This document shows positions 54,153-64,000 of a stretch of DNA of 64,000 bases, in pieces (position 1 is the stretch's first letter; each line of letters begins with the position of its first letter). The notes beneath the pieces are model-generated. The model was given only the letters and a program-made list of their open reading frames with translations, was not told the origin of the DNA and made no database searches. The stretch spans positions 2,229,465-2,293,464 of the forward strand of contig NC_048541.1 in the NCBI RefSeq assembly GCF_902806685.2, read 5' to 3'. A program made the position numbers and the translations under genes. The stretch is from Maniola hyperantus. Its lineage: Eukaryota; Arthropoda; Insecta; Lepidoptera; Nymphalidae.

Positions 54153-54384
54153 GTGGGAGGCTTCGGCCGTGGCTAGTTACCACCCTACCGGCAAAGCCGT
54201 GTCGCCAAGCGATTTAGCGTTCCGGTACGATGCCGTGTAGAAACCAAAGGGATATGGGTTTAATAAAAACTGCCATACCCCTTCCAGGTTAGCCCGCTAT
54301 CATCTTAGACTGCATCTTCACTTACCACCAGGTGAGATTGCAGTCATGGGCTAACTTGTACCTGAATAAAAAATAAAAAATAAA
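54153..54384 (+). repeat. SINE S3 between two M4 copies
   Basis: GGGAGGCTTCGGCCGTGGCT, CCTACCGGCAAAGCCGTGTC, TTAGACTGCATCTTCACTTA, TTGTACCTGAATAAAAAATA. Confidence 0.83.
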
Positions 54385-54596
54385 ACATCGATGATAGATA
54401 GGTACTGCACGCGGCAGAAAGTAATGTACATCGGCGACATATCTTTAGAATGACATTTCGGCTTTGTAGAGCGTTGTCTCTGTCACTAATACCTATATAA
54501 CGTTGTGTCGGTCTCAACGACATAGACAATGCTCTACAAATCTGCTATCTCCTTCTAAAGGTCGATGTACATTATTTTCTGCCGCGTACCGTGTAA
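54385..54596. mobile_element. MITE M4, copy 2 with duplicated flank
   Basis: CATCGATGATAGATAGGT, also found before copy 1 at 53963, is followed by CTGCACGCGGCAGAAAGTAA and the complete element to TACATTATTTTCTGCCGCGT. Confidence 0.85.
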
Positions 54597-54664
54597 TATT
54601 CTAGTTTAAAAAACTGCGTGCATCCGTAATAAGCACTTTGTGATTCATATTATGATAATAATTG

Positions 54665-54872
54665 GTGTTGCTCGCGACTTTGTCCGCGTGGAATAAGGTT
54701 TTTTAATTTTCCGGGATAAAAAGTAGCCTATGTCCTTCCCCGGGATGTAAGCTACCTCTGTACCAAATTTCATCTAAATCGGTTAAACCGTTGGACCGTG
54801 AAAAGCTAGCAGACAGACAGACAGACAGACCGACAGACAGACAGACACACTTTCGCATTTATAATATTAGTA
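54665..54872 (-). mobile_element. Lep1-related Helitron, variant B, with (CAGA)n
   Basis: TTGCTCGCGACTTTGTCCGC, CCTTCCCCGGGATGTAAGCT, GTTGGACCGTGAAAAGCTAG, ten CAGA-like units, and TTTATAATATTAGTATGG. Confidence 0.83.
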
Positions 54873-56028
54873 TGGATATGGATATGGAAAACAATAACGG
54901 ATCTGAAATAGTGAGCTGACAATAAAATGAGTTTATAACTAGCATCTAATTCTGTATTCAGAATGTTTATGACGGTTCTGTGTTTCCCAGCCCACTGCTT
55001 GGAACTATCTGTATTCCATGACATTATATCATTTCCATACGTCCTGCATCTAACAATAGACCTTTAAGAGGCCGTATGCTGTAGCGCTCTAACGAGTTTC
55101 AGCTCGAGTTTTAAATGTGTGCGTGTACCTCACAATGGCACCGTAATCTGCACTCACACATAGACATGGCATACTTATCTTAGGTCGGACAGGCCTATAT
55201 TGATACTTTGCGTAGTCGATTCCAAAAATTCTAAGCTCTTATAGAACACAATTTTGGATCTTTAATATGTTTTTATTTTATTTTTTTGTTAGATTCATTT
55301 ATTTTGTATTAAGATGTGTAATAACTTACACAGTTACTTACACATAGGTAAACACCTATAATGGTACATGGTATGAATGAATGATAATCTCATACTAAGC
55401 ACACTGAATACGGATTCCTTATTTATCAAGTAAGCACTGCTAACAACTACAATATAAGTCGGGTAAAAATAAAAACAGCATGAATTAATTGAATAACAAA
55501 TAAAAACCGTATTATATGGATACCAAGTACCAACGTCATATAAACAAAACAGTAAACTTTATGGTTTTGTTAGCAGTAGGTACCTGGATGATATCGCGAA
55601 CAATAGAATAAGTAAAGTAGTTGCATTGTTGTTTAGTTTTGAATAGAGTAAGCTGCGTAGGCCCTTCTGGTCACTACAGCGTCATCGGGGAGGCTGGGAA
55701 AGGGGGAGGAGCAAGTTTGATACTACAGTTAAAATCTAGATTAAGTTAGTTATAAACTGCTTATCATTAAAGGAACCAGATTACTGGCAAAGGATTACTA
55801 CACTGATCCTCACAACAATATGGTAATCTTGGTTCGGAAACATCATTGTGGTTTTGATATACACTCTCAGGTATATCATTGTTTTGATGCAGTTTGCAAA
55901 TACAATAAAATATGTCATAAATTAAACTGGTACGCACCTCATTTATAGTACCTTTCCGTATATTAAACATAAATTTTACACTTATAATGTACCTTAATTT
56001 TATACCTTATATAGGTACTTTATAATTA
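54873..56028. other. Intergenic sequence, nothing recognised
   Basis: Mixed unique DNA. GGGGAGGCTGGGAAAGGGGG near 55688 is a local G-rich run. No coding or repeat signature. Confidence 0.4.
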
Positions 56029-56240
56029 ACTAGCTGATGCCCGCGACTTCGTCCGCGTGGATTCAGGTTTTAAAAAATCCCGGAGGAACTTTTCCGCGAT
56101 AAAAAGTAGCCTATGTTACTTTTCAGGTCTTTAACTATACCCATGCAAAAATCACATCAATCCGTTGCTCCGTTGCGACGTGATTGAATGACAAACCAAC
56201 AAAACAACAAACAAACACACTTTCGCATTTCTAATGAGGA
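56029..56240 (-). mobile_element. Lep1-type Helitron, full length
   Basis: ACTAGCTGATGCCCGCGACT, AAAATCCCGGAGGAACTTTT, ATCCGTTGCTCCGTTGCGAC, CACACTTTCGCATTTCTAAT. Confidence 0.85.
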
Positions 56241-56246
56241 TAGTGG

Positions 56247-56380
56247 ATAAAAAGTAGCCTATGTCACTCTCCCTCTTTAACCATACCCAAAAATATCAAT
56301 CCGTTGCTTCGATGCGACATGATTGAAGGACAAACCAACAAACAAACAAACACACTTTCGCATTTATAATAACGGTAGTG
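56247..56380 (-). mobile_element. Lep1-type Helitron, tandem partial copy
   Basis: Repeats the right two thirds of the previous element (GATAAAAAGTAGCCTATGTC, CAATCCGTTGCTTCGATGCG, TTTCGCATTTATAATAACGG), starting seven bases after it. Such head-to-tail partial arrays are common for rolling-circle elements. Confidence 0.82.
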
Positions 56381-57519
56381 ATATATTTTTTATTCTATCT
56401 ATATATTTTTGTTAAGTGCTTATTTTTATGATAATAATAATGAGATAAATAAATCTCTATATCAATAAAGGTCTGCGTGGAATTTTCTATATGCTTTAAA
56501 AAATAATCAAAACTAATTTTTAATTTAATTCAAAACTTCACTTGAAAAAATATGCACTGAATTGAAAACCTCTTTTTGATATAATTAAATTAAATAGAAC
56601 TTCTAGTATGATATTTTAATATAGTCATACCAAAAAAAAAAACAAAATAATATATACCAATTGTATCAAAAACTTATCATCTGTTCAGTATTGATCGGAT
56701 CTATGTTCATCAAACTGAGTCGGTCGCGCTATGTATTGTTAACAACAGTAATTTACACAAGCTTTGCATGTGTGCGTGAGACTGCGCCCGACAACAACAC
56801 GTCCTCCCTCGAAGAGCGCTGAGCTCGGTATGCCAGTCGTACTGTCTGCTGCACCATTTTATATGTAAATTTTAAGATACTTTGATAATTTTTTTCGGTC
56901 ATATAAATAGTTTCTAGAATTTTATTTTTTTACAATTTACGCTAAGTGAATACTGAACTTTCGTGCTATATTTTTTATTATTAGTTAAATTGCGACAAAT
57001 TTAAAGATATCCGGGTTATTCTAACGCTTACATTTTCATAAATCGTGCGTACGGTTTTGATTTTTTTATCTACTAATTTTGTATACAACGTATAACAACT
57101 AAATCCAGGATTATAATTTTGAGAGTGTGTTCATAATATTGGTATTTTTTTTAAGTCGCTTTCTACAATTTTTTGTTATTAAATATGTGGCCGAAGTTCC
57201 ACTCAAAAGCGCGAAATCAGTAAAACGTCTTCTGCAAGAATTAAGATTTGAATTATAATTTTTAATAAAATTAATGTTTTGTTACCTGTAGTCTATTAAG
57301 AAGGGATTGATCTATGATATTTTACCTTTTTTTTTATTAGAATCGTTATATCTGAAGCTTCAATAGTTCCCAAAAAATCGAAAATCGGGCATGTGGCCTC
57401 TTAAGAGAAGTTTCCCTAGGTCTCTCCAGGTAATCTCCACACAAACATAGTTTGGTTCAAACCAATCAAACTCAATGACATTTTGTAGAAGTGTAGACAC
57501 ATTATCGTTATCTCTTCAC
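56381..57519. other. Intergenic sequence with a GC-rich island at 56700-56870
   Basis: A/T-rich apart from 56745-56855 (TGCGTGAGACTGCGCCCGAC, CGAAGAGCGCTGAGCTCGG). On the minus strand TATAAAATGG (from 56866) precedes this island. No paired exon was found. Confidence 0.35.
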
Positions 57520-57768
57520 TAGCTGACCCGGCGAACTTCGTCCCGCCTAACAGTCGATTCTTTAATATTTTTTTTATATTTACAATTTTTTAAATTTTTC
57601 TCTCCGTAAGAACATCCTCGTACTTCAAGGAATATTATAAAAAAAAAGAATCAACGAAATCGGTTCAGCGGTTCTCGAGATTTGCGATCAGCATCACACT
57701 TGGTGATTCATTTTTATATTATAGAAGATTTATAATATAAAAATGAATCACTAAATGTGTTGCTCAAA
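57520..57768. repeat. Repeat H3, copy 4 plus an opposed partial copy
   Basis: 57520-57728 is a complete H3 (CTAGCTGACCCGGCGAACTT ... TTTATATTATAGAAG). From 57729 the sequence turns back (TATAATATAAAAATGAATCA-CTAAATGTGTTGCTC), an opposed copy of the same end. Confidence 0.75.
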
Positions 57769-57799
57769 CAGTGTAGCGTCATACGAAAACGAAAAGCCT

Positions 57800-57966
57800 A
57801 TCTATCTAAAGCCGCCTCTTTTAACTTCGGGTATGCCCTGTCCTGTGGCAGGAAAAACATGGTCGAGAGTAGCTAAAGATAGAAAGAAATGGCTTCTAAT
57901 GGAGGAGGCTTTTACCGCCCTGGGCGGTCCTTACAATGAAACCCATTATACTAACATAGTTATTTA
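57800..57966 (+). pseudogene. Non-LTR retrotransposon ORF2 C-terminus fragment
   Basis: An open frame ending VAGKTWSRVAKDRKKW, then MEEAFTALGGPY. This matches the pattern AG-W-R-A-DR-W--LEEAF at the C-terminus of several LINE endonuclease/reverse transcriptases. It belongs to a different family from the RTE-like copies. Only about 50 codons remain. Confidence 0.6.
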
Positions 57967-58078
57967 AGAATAAGAAACATAGTTTACTAAACTACTAATA
58001 ATTCTTTTATTTTTTATTTTTTGTCAATTATGCACCGTATTAGTAATTAGAAAAATATTGTAAGGAGTAAATGAAGCT

Positions 58079-58100
58079 ATTTTTTTTTTTTTTTTTTTAT
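58079..58100. repeat. Poly(T) run
   Basis: About 21 T's after GAAGCTA; possibly the tail of a minus-oriented retroelement. Confidence 0.8.
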
Positions 58101-58251
58101 GCCATTTCAAATCATAATACTTCCTTTTTGTCTTCATCGAAATCGGATTAAATTAGAACGTACAAGACGTATAGGTACTGAGACCTTCGGGTCGAGGACG
58201 GGGGCTCTGCCATAGTAAATTCCTAGTAAGTCGATCGGATAATAATAGCTA

Positions 58252-58421
58252 CAGTGCGCGGCAGAAAGTAATGAACATCGGCCTTTAGAATGACATTTCG
58301 ACTTTGTGGAGTGTTGTCTCTGTCACTCATACCTAGATATATGACGTTATGTCAACGCTCTACAAATCTGCTAGCTCCTTCTAAATGTCGATGTAGGTAC
58401 ATTACTTTCTGCGGCGGACTG
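58252..58421. mobile_element. MITE M4, intact copy with TA duplication
   Basis: CAGTGCGCGGCAGAAAGTAA and its near-complement ATTACTTTCTGCGGCGGACTG (2 mismatches in about 22) end the element, flanked by TA (58250-58251 and 58422-58423). This copy defines the ends of the family. Confidence 0.88.
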
Positions 58422-58586
58422 TACATGTTTTGGAGTGAAGGGGCATAGAATAGGTAGGTATTATACCTACCTATTCTTCAATACTTCAATGTTTACATGG
58501 TCCCAATATAGACCATATATCTACAGCTATTATAATTAGCGTAAGGAAAAATTCAGACCTTGAAGAGAATGGGTAATTTATTGATC

Positions 58587-58737
58587 TACTAGCTGATGCC
58601 CCCAACTTCGTACGCGTGGATTTAGGTTTTATAAAAATCCCGTCGGAACTCTTTGATTTTCCGGGATAAAACCGTTGCGACGTGATTGAAGGACAAACCA
58701 ACAAACAAACACTTTCGCATTTATAATAAGGGTACTG
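58587..58737 (-). mobile_element. Lep1-type Helitron with internal deletion
   Basis: CTAGCTGATGCCCCCAACTT, TTGATTTTCCGGGATAAAAC then directly CGTTGCGACGTGATTGAAGG, TTTCGCATTTATAATAAGGG; about 60 bases of the middle are missing. Confidence 0.82.
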
Positions 58738-58867
58738 ATGAGGTGGTATAAGGAGGCGCGACGGCGGGTAGTCTGTATCGCCGCTGCGCGATTTGTTTGT
58801 CCCTACCTTACGCTTCACGCTCAGTAGAAAACTTACAGTAGGTATCTATGCGCATACATTTTCCGAT

Positions 58868-58965
58868 ATGCCACCGAGTTTCTTGCTGGTTCTTCTCGGT
58901 AGGAAGAGCATTCCAAACCAGCGATATTCAGTGACGATTCAAAAGAATTTTTAAAGGTATTTGAA
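58868..58965 (+). repeat. LINE 3' region (GAGTTTCTTGCTGGTTC), copy 1
   Basis: CCACCGAGTTTCTTGCTGGT, TTCTCGGTAGGAAGAGCATT, GTGACGATTCAAAAGAATTT. Related to 61718-61862; shorter scraps are at 61000 and 62370. Confidence 0.6.
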
Positions 58966-59477
58966 AAATCTTTCTTTTTTCTTTTATGACTGTCGTATGG
59001 ATTCTATCATTCTAGGGGTCTTATTACAAGATTGTAATCACTAACAAAAAAAAACTAAGTACTAGCAAACGTAAAACTCTAAATTAGAACTTAGGTTGGT
59101 AGGTATAGGCAGGCACTAGGTGGGTACCTATCTTAATCTAACCAAAATACATTCGTAGATGTTACCTACTTATAAAAATTACAGCTTTAGGTAGGTAGTA
59201 ACTTTAGGTGTTTATTATTATTTTGTTGCTATGGCATTAAAAATAATATCTTTCTACCTATCTTTTTATCATTTAGATATTAATAAAAAACTAAATTAAG
59301 TTAGCAAGCAAGGCCGCAAACCCAAACCAGTTCGAAACTAAATTGTAAAAGAAAAAAAGCATTTGTAAAACTTGCAAGTTCGCAAAAAGTTGCTTGTCTT
59401 GACTCCTGACAAAGTCGTTGTCAAGGTCACCTCGCAAAAAATACACTGAACTAGATGACCCGGCCAGTTTTACTCGA
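58966..59477. other. Intergenic sequence, nothing recognised
   Basis: A/T-rich, with CTACCTACTTA-type words common in this genome. Confidence 0.4.
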
Positions 59478-59925
59478 TTTCTGCAAAATCTACATACCTA
59501 ACAGTGTCAAACTCTGGAATTCTCTCCCAGCTGAAATACGTCAGGCGAAATCCTTAAACACCTTCAAAAATCGTTTGAAGAACTATTATGTATCTTTCTA
59601 TGTAAACAGAATTATGTAGTATATTATAGAGATATGTATATAGGTATATATATTTATATATATTTGTGTATTATTGGAATGTACTGTGTATGTAGTCAAA
59701 TTTTTAATATTATAATATACCTACGGCCATTTTCGGCTGCCGCACCAACCCGTGCTTTCGTGATTCCTTTTGTCAAAGGTTGCCTGGAAGAGATCGCTTT
59801 AGCGATAAGGCCGCTTTTGCATGCTACAGCTATTAGATTAAGATCCTGTATTGTGTTTTTTCAATGTTTACTTTGTGTTGTGTGCAATAAAGTGTAAAAT
59901 AAATAAATAAATAATACCTATAGCA
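59478..59925 (+). pseudogene. Non-LTR retrotransposon 3' end (C-terminus and 3' UTR)
   Basis: The frame reads YIPNSVKLWNSLPAEIR, QAKSLNTFKNRLKNYY, the typical end of a LINE reverse transcriptase (LWNSLP...FK--L). After a gap the 3' UTR reads GGTTGCCTGGAAGAGATCGC, TTTAGCGATAAGGCCGC, GTGTGCAATAAAGTGTAAAA and (TAAA)n. Confidence 0.75.
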
Positions 59926-60009
59926 AAATCTCAAAGAGCAAAATCATTGCTGACTATGGTCCTACCTCTGTGCTCTGGTCCTCATCGATAACAGAAGTAA
60001 GGATGGTCC

Positions 60010-60413
60010 TCAAAGAAAAGCTCAGAGTCACTCAGTGAGCGATGGAGAGAGCTATGCTTGGAGTTATACTCTATGTGATCAAATCAGATATGAGGAGATT
60101 TGTAGGAGAACCAGAGTAACTGTCATAACTCAGCGGGTGGCGAAGCTGAAGTGGGAATTGGCAGGCACAAAGTTCGAAAAACCGATAGACGTTGGGGTCC
60201 CAACGTGCTGGAATGGCGACCTTGCACCGGAGGTACAGCGTTAGAGGACCCCCACTAGGTGGACTGACGACATCAGACTAGTCGCAGGGAGCCGCTAGAT
60301 TCAGGCGGCGCGGGCGTGGTGCAAGGCCGTAGCGTGTGGGCCCCACAAGTCCCTACAAGAGACCTATGTCCAGCAGTGGATGTCTATCGCTTGATGATGA
60401 TGATGATGATGAT
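60010..60413 (+). pseudogene. RTE-like LINE 3' end, longest copy
   Basis: Reads LKEKLRVTQ, AMERAMLGV, DQIRYEEICRRTRVTVI, TQRVAKLKWELAG, then frame changes to WNGDLAPE and the usual VAGSR and CPAVDVYR-type end, finishing in GATGATGATGATGATGAT. Several stops and frame shifts make it inactive. The order of these blocks defines the family's C-terminal region. Confidence 0.8.
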
Positions 60414-60450
60414 CAAAACAAGCTTTTTATCTATGAATATTCACTTATAA

Positions 60451-60642
60451 TACCACAAGAGCTTCAAAATTATCGGGTATTTCCCGATAGGTTCGTTGCA
60501 AACAAATGAAGGAGTCAAGTTTTTCAGGTTAAAAAATCACGAGCGCGAAGCGCGAGTGATTTTTCCTGAAAAACTTGACGACTTTATTTGTTTGCAGGGA
60601 ACCTTGAGGGAAATGCCAGATAATTTTGAAGCTCGTGTGGTA
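60451..60642. mobile_element. Long imperfect palindrome with GCGCGAAGCGCG core
   Basis: Outer arms CCACAAGAGCTTCAAAATTA and AATTTTGAAGCTCGTGTGG, middle arms TGCAAACAAATGAAGGAGTC and ACTTTATTTGTTTGCA, and inner arms TCAAGTTTTTCAGG and CCTGAAAAACTTGA close on AATCACGAGCGCGAAGCGCG-AGTGATT. The whole 192 bp can form one hairpin. Confidence 0.8.
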
Positions 60643-60850
60643 TTCGGGGGATTATTTTTCCGTCCCAAATGTCGGCCAAAATCTCCAATTTTCACAATTG
60701 AATTCAACCTGTCAGTTTGACGTGTGGACTTCAACTACCAGAGAAAATTTTCAAAAAATTATCAGTATAATACCATGTAGGTTGTACCACGTGACGTCGA
60801 ATGGTGCAATTCTATTGGTCGACATTTGGGTCGGAAAAATAATCAACTTT
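60643..60850. repeat. Second inverted-repeat block adjoining the palindrome
   Basis: ATTATTTTTCCGTCCCAAAT (60651 on) is mirrored by ATTTGGGTCGGAAAAATAAT (ending about 60843). The palindrome at 60451-60642 and this block may be parts of one larger element. Confidence 0.6.
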
Positions 60851-61102
60851 ATTCTATAACTACATTTGAAAACATCTTAGGTTATAGGACATTCAAATGT
60901 CAATCTTTTTTAAAGATCAATTAGGTACCTACTTAGTAGGTATTGAATTAGGTACCTACGACTGGTGCCTCCTAGTAAAGGAAGTAGGTACCCTATGCAT
61001 TCGACGATTCAAAAGTACTTGTAAAAAGTTTAATTAAATAAAAAATATATGAATTTAAATTTCAATGAACATTTCTTGAACAAGTTTTAATAATATTTTT
61101 AA

Positions 61103-61245
61103 GTAGCTTATGCTCGTGGCTTCGTCCATGTGGACTACACAAATTTCAAAACCCCTATTTCACCCTCTTCGGGGTTGAATTTTCAAAAATCCTTTATTAG
61201 CGGATGCCTACGCTTTCGCATTTATAATATTATTTTGTATGGATG
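61103..61245 (-). mobile_element. H2 / Lep1 chimera
   Basis: AGCTTATGCTCGTGGCTTCG ... TTATTAGCGGATGCCTACG is the H2 left part, directly followed by CTTTCGCATTTATAATATTA, the Lep1 right end; the two are normally in different elements. Confidence 0.65.
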
Positions 61246-61717
61246 TAGATAATATTATTCGTCCTCACAGTCCTTGGCCAGTACTTTTGTAGATTTTTAC
61301 CTACCTGGCAAGGGATCTCTGTTACCTCTCGTATAGGTTACGAGATGAAATTTATGAGACGATGATGATGATGAAAGGAATCGCGACTGATTACAGACTG
61401 CAATTCAGTAGCAAAATGCCTGTTACTTAATGTTTGCAAAGTTACTATGAAAATATTTTACCAATAATGTTATAGTAGGCACTTCACATCAAGATAAGAA
61501 ACTTATATAATAGAAGTGACAGTTCGATCAGAAGTTTAAAGTTCAAACCTTGTTAAAACTTAAACTATGGAAAAACTCTATTCCTAGCTTAACTTGGAAT
61601 GTGCCAGATCGTAGAGATGCAAAATAAAAATAAAAACACTTTTGTTATACGCAGCAATGCACGGGGCTGCGATTGCTTGTACAGTATGGTATAATAATAT
61701 TGTAAATTGATGACTTG

Positions 61718-61862
61718 GAAAGAGCAACCGCCGAGTTTCTTGCTGGTTCTTCTCGGTAGGAACGGCATTCCGAACCAGTGGTAAATTAAACTAGTTAACG
61801 ATTCACAAGCACTTGTAGTAAATAAGTCTACTTGAATAAAATAAATTCTATTCTATTCTATA
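61718..61862 (+). repeat. LINE 3' end with (ATTCT)n tail
   Basis: GCCGAGTTTCTTGCTGGTTC, GTAGGAACGGCATTCCGAAC, AAGTCTACTTGAATAAAATA and ATTCTATTCTATTCTAT. Confidence 0.7.
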
Positions 61863-62472
61863 GAAATTTCCGAAACTGCAATAGGTAAAATAATTGAAAA
61901 TATACATAAATAATCAAAATAAAACAAAGTCATAAATTATTAAATATAAATTAATTTATTATCCCTTTTTACATTAAAACCTAATTTTATATACATTAAC
62001 AATATTATCTTAAACTATTATATTATATTCATTTTTCTTTATGTAGGCGCCTTGGCATCTAGTTCACTGTTATGTTATAGCAAATATTTTGGTTTGTATT
62101 TTAAACGTGTCACAAAATCCGAACCTATATTCCCTAAAATTGCGTTGGGACCTACAGGAGACTAGCATGTTGTTTCATCTATTATTTTATTGCATATTAT
62201 TATGTGTTATTGTTCTGAAGCTTACAACTAAATCCATCAGCGACTATAAAGGCTGTAGGTACATAGCTTTGAACCTATCACCCAAGAAAAACCCTCAGGG
62301 AGCCGTGTTATAGGGAGGCGTCATTCTGTGCATTCTTAGGTAGGTATATTCCAAAACCCGTGGTAGATGCATTTCACGATTCAAAAGTACTTGTAAAAGT
62401 TTAATTTAATAAAAAATATTTTTATTTTATTTATTAAATTATTATTGTAACTACATTATGCCATCAAATTCA
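61863..62472. other. Intergenic sequence, nothing firm
   Basis: The 74-codon frame at 62089-62313 has no recognisable homology. ACGATTCAAAAGTACTTGTA near 62380 is a LINE 3' scrap. Confidence 0.4.
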
Positions 62473-62655
62473 TCCACGTGGATTTAGGTTTTAAAAACTC
62501 CGTGGAAACTATTTAATTTCCCGGGATAAAAAGCAGCTTATATTTCCCCGGGATGCAAACTATCTCTGTACCTGGATTAACAGAAGGGCCGTAAAAAGCT
62601 AGCAGACATACGGACAGACAGACAAACTTTCGCATTAGTAATATCAGTATGAATG
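62473..62655 (-). mobile_element. Lep1-related Helitron, variant B
   Basis: CATCCACGTGGATTTAGGTT, TTTCCCCGGGATGCAAACTA, GGCCGTAAAAAGCTAGCAGA, GACAGACAGACAAACTTTCG, TAATATCAGTATGAATG. Confidence 0.75.
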
Positions 62656-63231
62656 CCGGAGCCTCCAAGGCCCTCCTAAATCAAGTACCTAATAGGTATG
62701 CAGGACCACTAAGGGATGGTCGATAATTCCGTATAATGAAATCTCTTACCAAAGTATTTTTTTTAAATTCTCCAATGACCAAAACACAAAAATCTAAGAC
62801 CTTATATATCGCTCCTGGCTATTAGATATAGCAATTTCGTCTGAGTTATACATAGATTCACCAGACGTACCTATTGCTTATGAGTTTGTTTTCAATTACA
62901 AAATACATACTAAATTACCAGTTAACATACAAAGTCCATATTTATTAACTGTTTACCTTACTGACTGCCTTACTTTGACAGTAAATAAATTATTTTAGTG
63001 GATTTTAGGAAAAGTCTAAAACAAAATAAATAAAAGCAGGAGGAATGGAAAAACCAAGCACGTGCGTAAATGGCACATGTTTTAGACTTAAGATTAAATA
63101 AAAACTTAAGCTAAAATGCTTCTGTACATTAATTTACTAAAATAACAATCACCTCTATATACTGCGCACAAAAGGGTCATTTCGAAAAAAACATTTTTGA
63201 TGACTGCATCATTCTTTTGCTTATAATTGGA
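62656..63231. other. Intergenic sequence, nothing recognised
   Basis: Unique A/T-rich DNA. Confidence 0.4.
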
Positions 63232-63293
63232 TGGATGGATAGATCAGTCAGTCAGTCAGTCAGTCACCTTTACCTTTTATATATTTAGATTTT
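63232..63293 (-). repeat. H2 element, end fragment
   Basis: ATAGATCAGTCAGTCAGTCA, CACCTTTACCTTTTATATAT-TTAGATT. Confidence 0.65.
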
Positions 63294-64000
63294 GCTCCTT
63301 TTTGTGCGTAGTACATACATGTAGTTGTTTAATAACTTATTCATATTGCTAACGAAGATTATTGTGAAGCTTTTATTTTAGCAAGATTTATAGAGTTCTG
63401 AGTCAAATTACTTTGCGAAATCGTATTTTTTTTTAGAAAGGAGTAAGATTAGTAATTTTCGATCGATCGATTGATGAAAAGAATCACACTCAAACAGAAG
63501 TCTACAGTACAGACTACAAAGTTTCAATAATAATTTTAAATAAAAGTTATATAAAACTTTAGCCCAGAATATAAGTGATAAAATAATCAAAGAACATTGA
63601 CGTATGAAGTCATTATGAAGTAGGTACATACGTTCTCTATGTTTTGGAATATGAGCTCAGGTAAAAAGGCATTGTGTTTTTAAATCCTAAGACAAAACAT
63701 AATTTCTAAAATGATCACATATTATATCTGCCACCTATTTATTATATATCAATTATAATATATAAAATAATTCCAATGATATAATTAATATTCTTAGCAA
63801 AAAAAAATAGTTTTCCAAAACTGTAAGTAACAATTTAATTATTCTAGCTGAACTTTTTAATTACTAATGATAAAATAACATACAAATAAATATGCAATAA
63901 ATCCAGCTGCTATTTTTCAAAGAAATACAGTAAATATTGGAAATCGATTTAATTATCATATTCATTGATCGATTTCAATCGAAATAAATCAAAGTAATTT
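63294..64000. other. Intergenic sequence to the right edge, nothing recognised
   Basis: Very A/T-rich, with GATCGATCGATTGATG near 63462 and repeated ATCGATTT words at the extreme right. The minus frame at 63408-63629 is low-complexity. Confidence 0.4.

Noticed and set aside
62089..62313. 74-residue plus-strand frame
   Set aside because: No recognisable homology, no splice or promoter context, and surrounded by LINE scraps.
1..64000. A new multi-gene defence or mobile system
   Set aside because: Apart from one host transcription-factor gene, every multi-copy or structured feature is explained by known types of eukaryotic mobile elements.

Overview
This 64 kb window is nuclear DNA of a butterfly or moth (Lepidoptera). 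It is A/T-rich and intron-rich and carries many short interspersed elements typical of Lepidoptera: tRNA-headed SINEs with (GAT)n or poly(A) tails, Lep1-type Helitrons that begin near AATGCGAAAGTGTG and end near GTCGCGGGCATCAGCTAGT, the GGTTCCGT/(CAGA)n repeat, and 3' ends of RTE-like and other non-LTR retrotransposons. I would guess a nymphalid such as a satyrine, but the sequence does not prove it. Nothing looks bacterial or plasmid-derived.

The one host gene I can support lies on the minus strand and fills the left two thirds of the window. It is the ETS transcription factor Ets98B (D-ETS-4, the insect member of the SPDEF/PDEF family). Its coding exons are 44104-44045 (proposed short first exon), 16436-15659 (long N-terminal region), 14558-14404 and 8097-7956 (rest of the Pointed domain), and 736-584 (acidic linker and the first 27 residues of the ETS DNA-binding domain). 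The rest of the ETS domain and the 3' end lie beyond position 1. Junction phases (0, 1, 0, 1, 1) all agree, and the spliced Pointed domain reads without a break. A TATA box and a CpG-rich upstream segment near 44.1-44.37 kb are the likely promoter. Intron 1 is 27.6 kb and also holds a CpG-rich island near 23.4-23.6 kb that may be an alternative promoter.

From about 44.4 kb to the right edge I see no host gene. This part is repeats and A/T-rich intergenic DNA. It contains nested and tandem mobile elements: two hAT-type MITEs with perfect 8-bp target duplications, three TA-flanked MITEs (one of them in the gene), a 190-bp palindromic element, and several retrotransposon 3' fragments with readable protein remnants.

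Most short open reading frames in the window are chance frames or fall in repeats. I found no convincing new multi-gene system. The most useful unusual points are a TAGCAG tandem splice acceptor just before the ETS domain, a choice of three possible start codons, and the squeezing of one Pointed-domain exon between a palindromic MITE and a GGTTCCGT repeat that borders its branch-point region.
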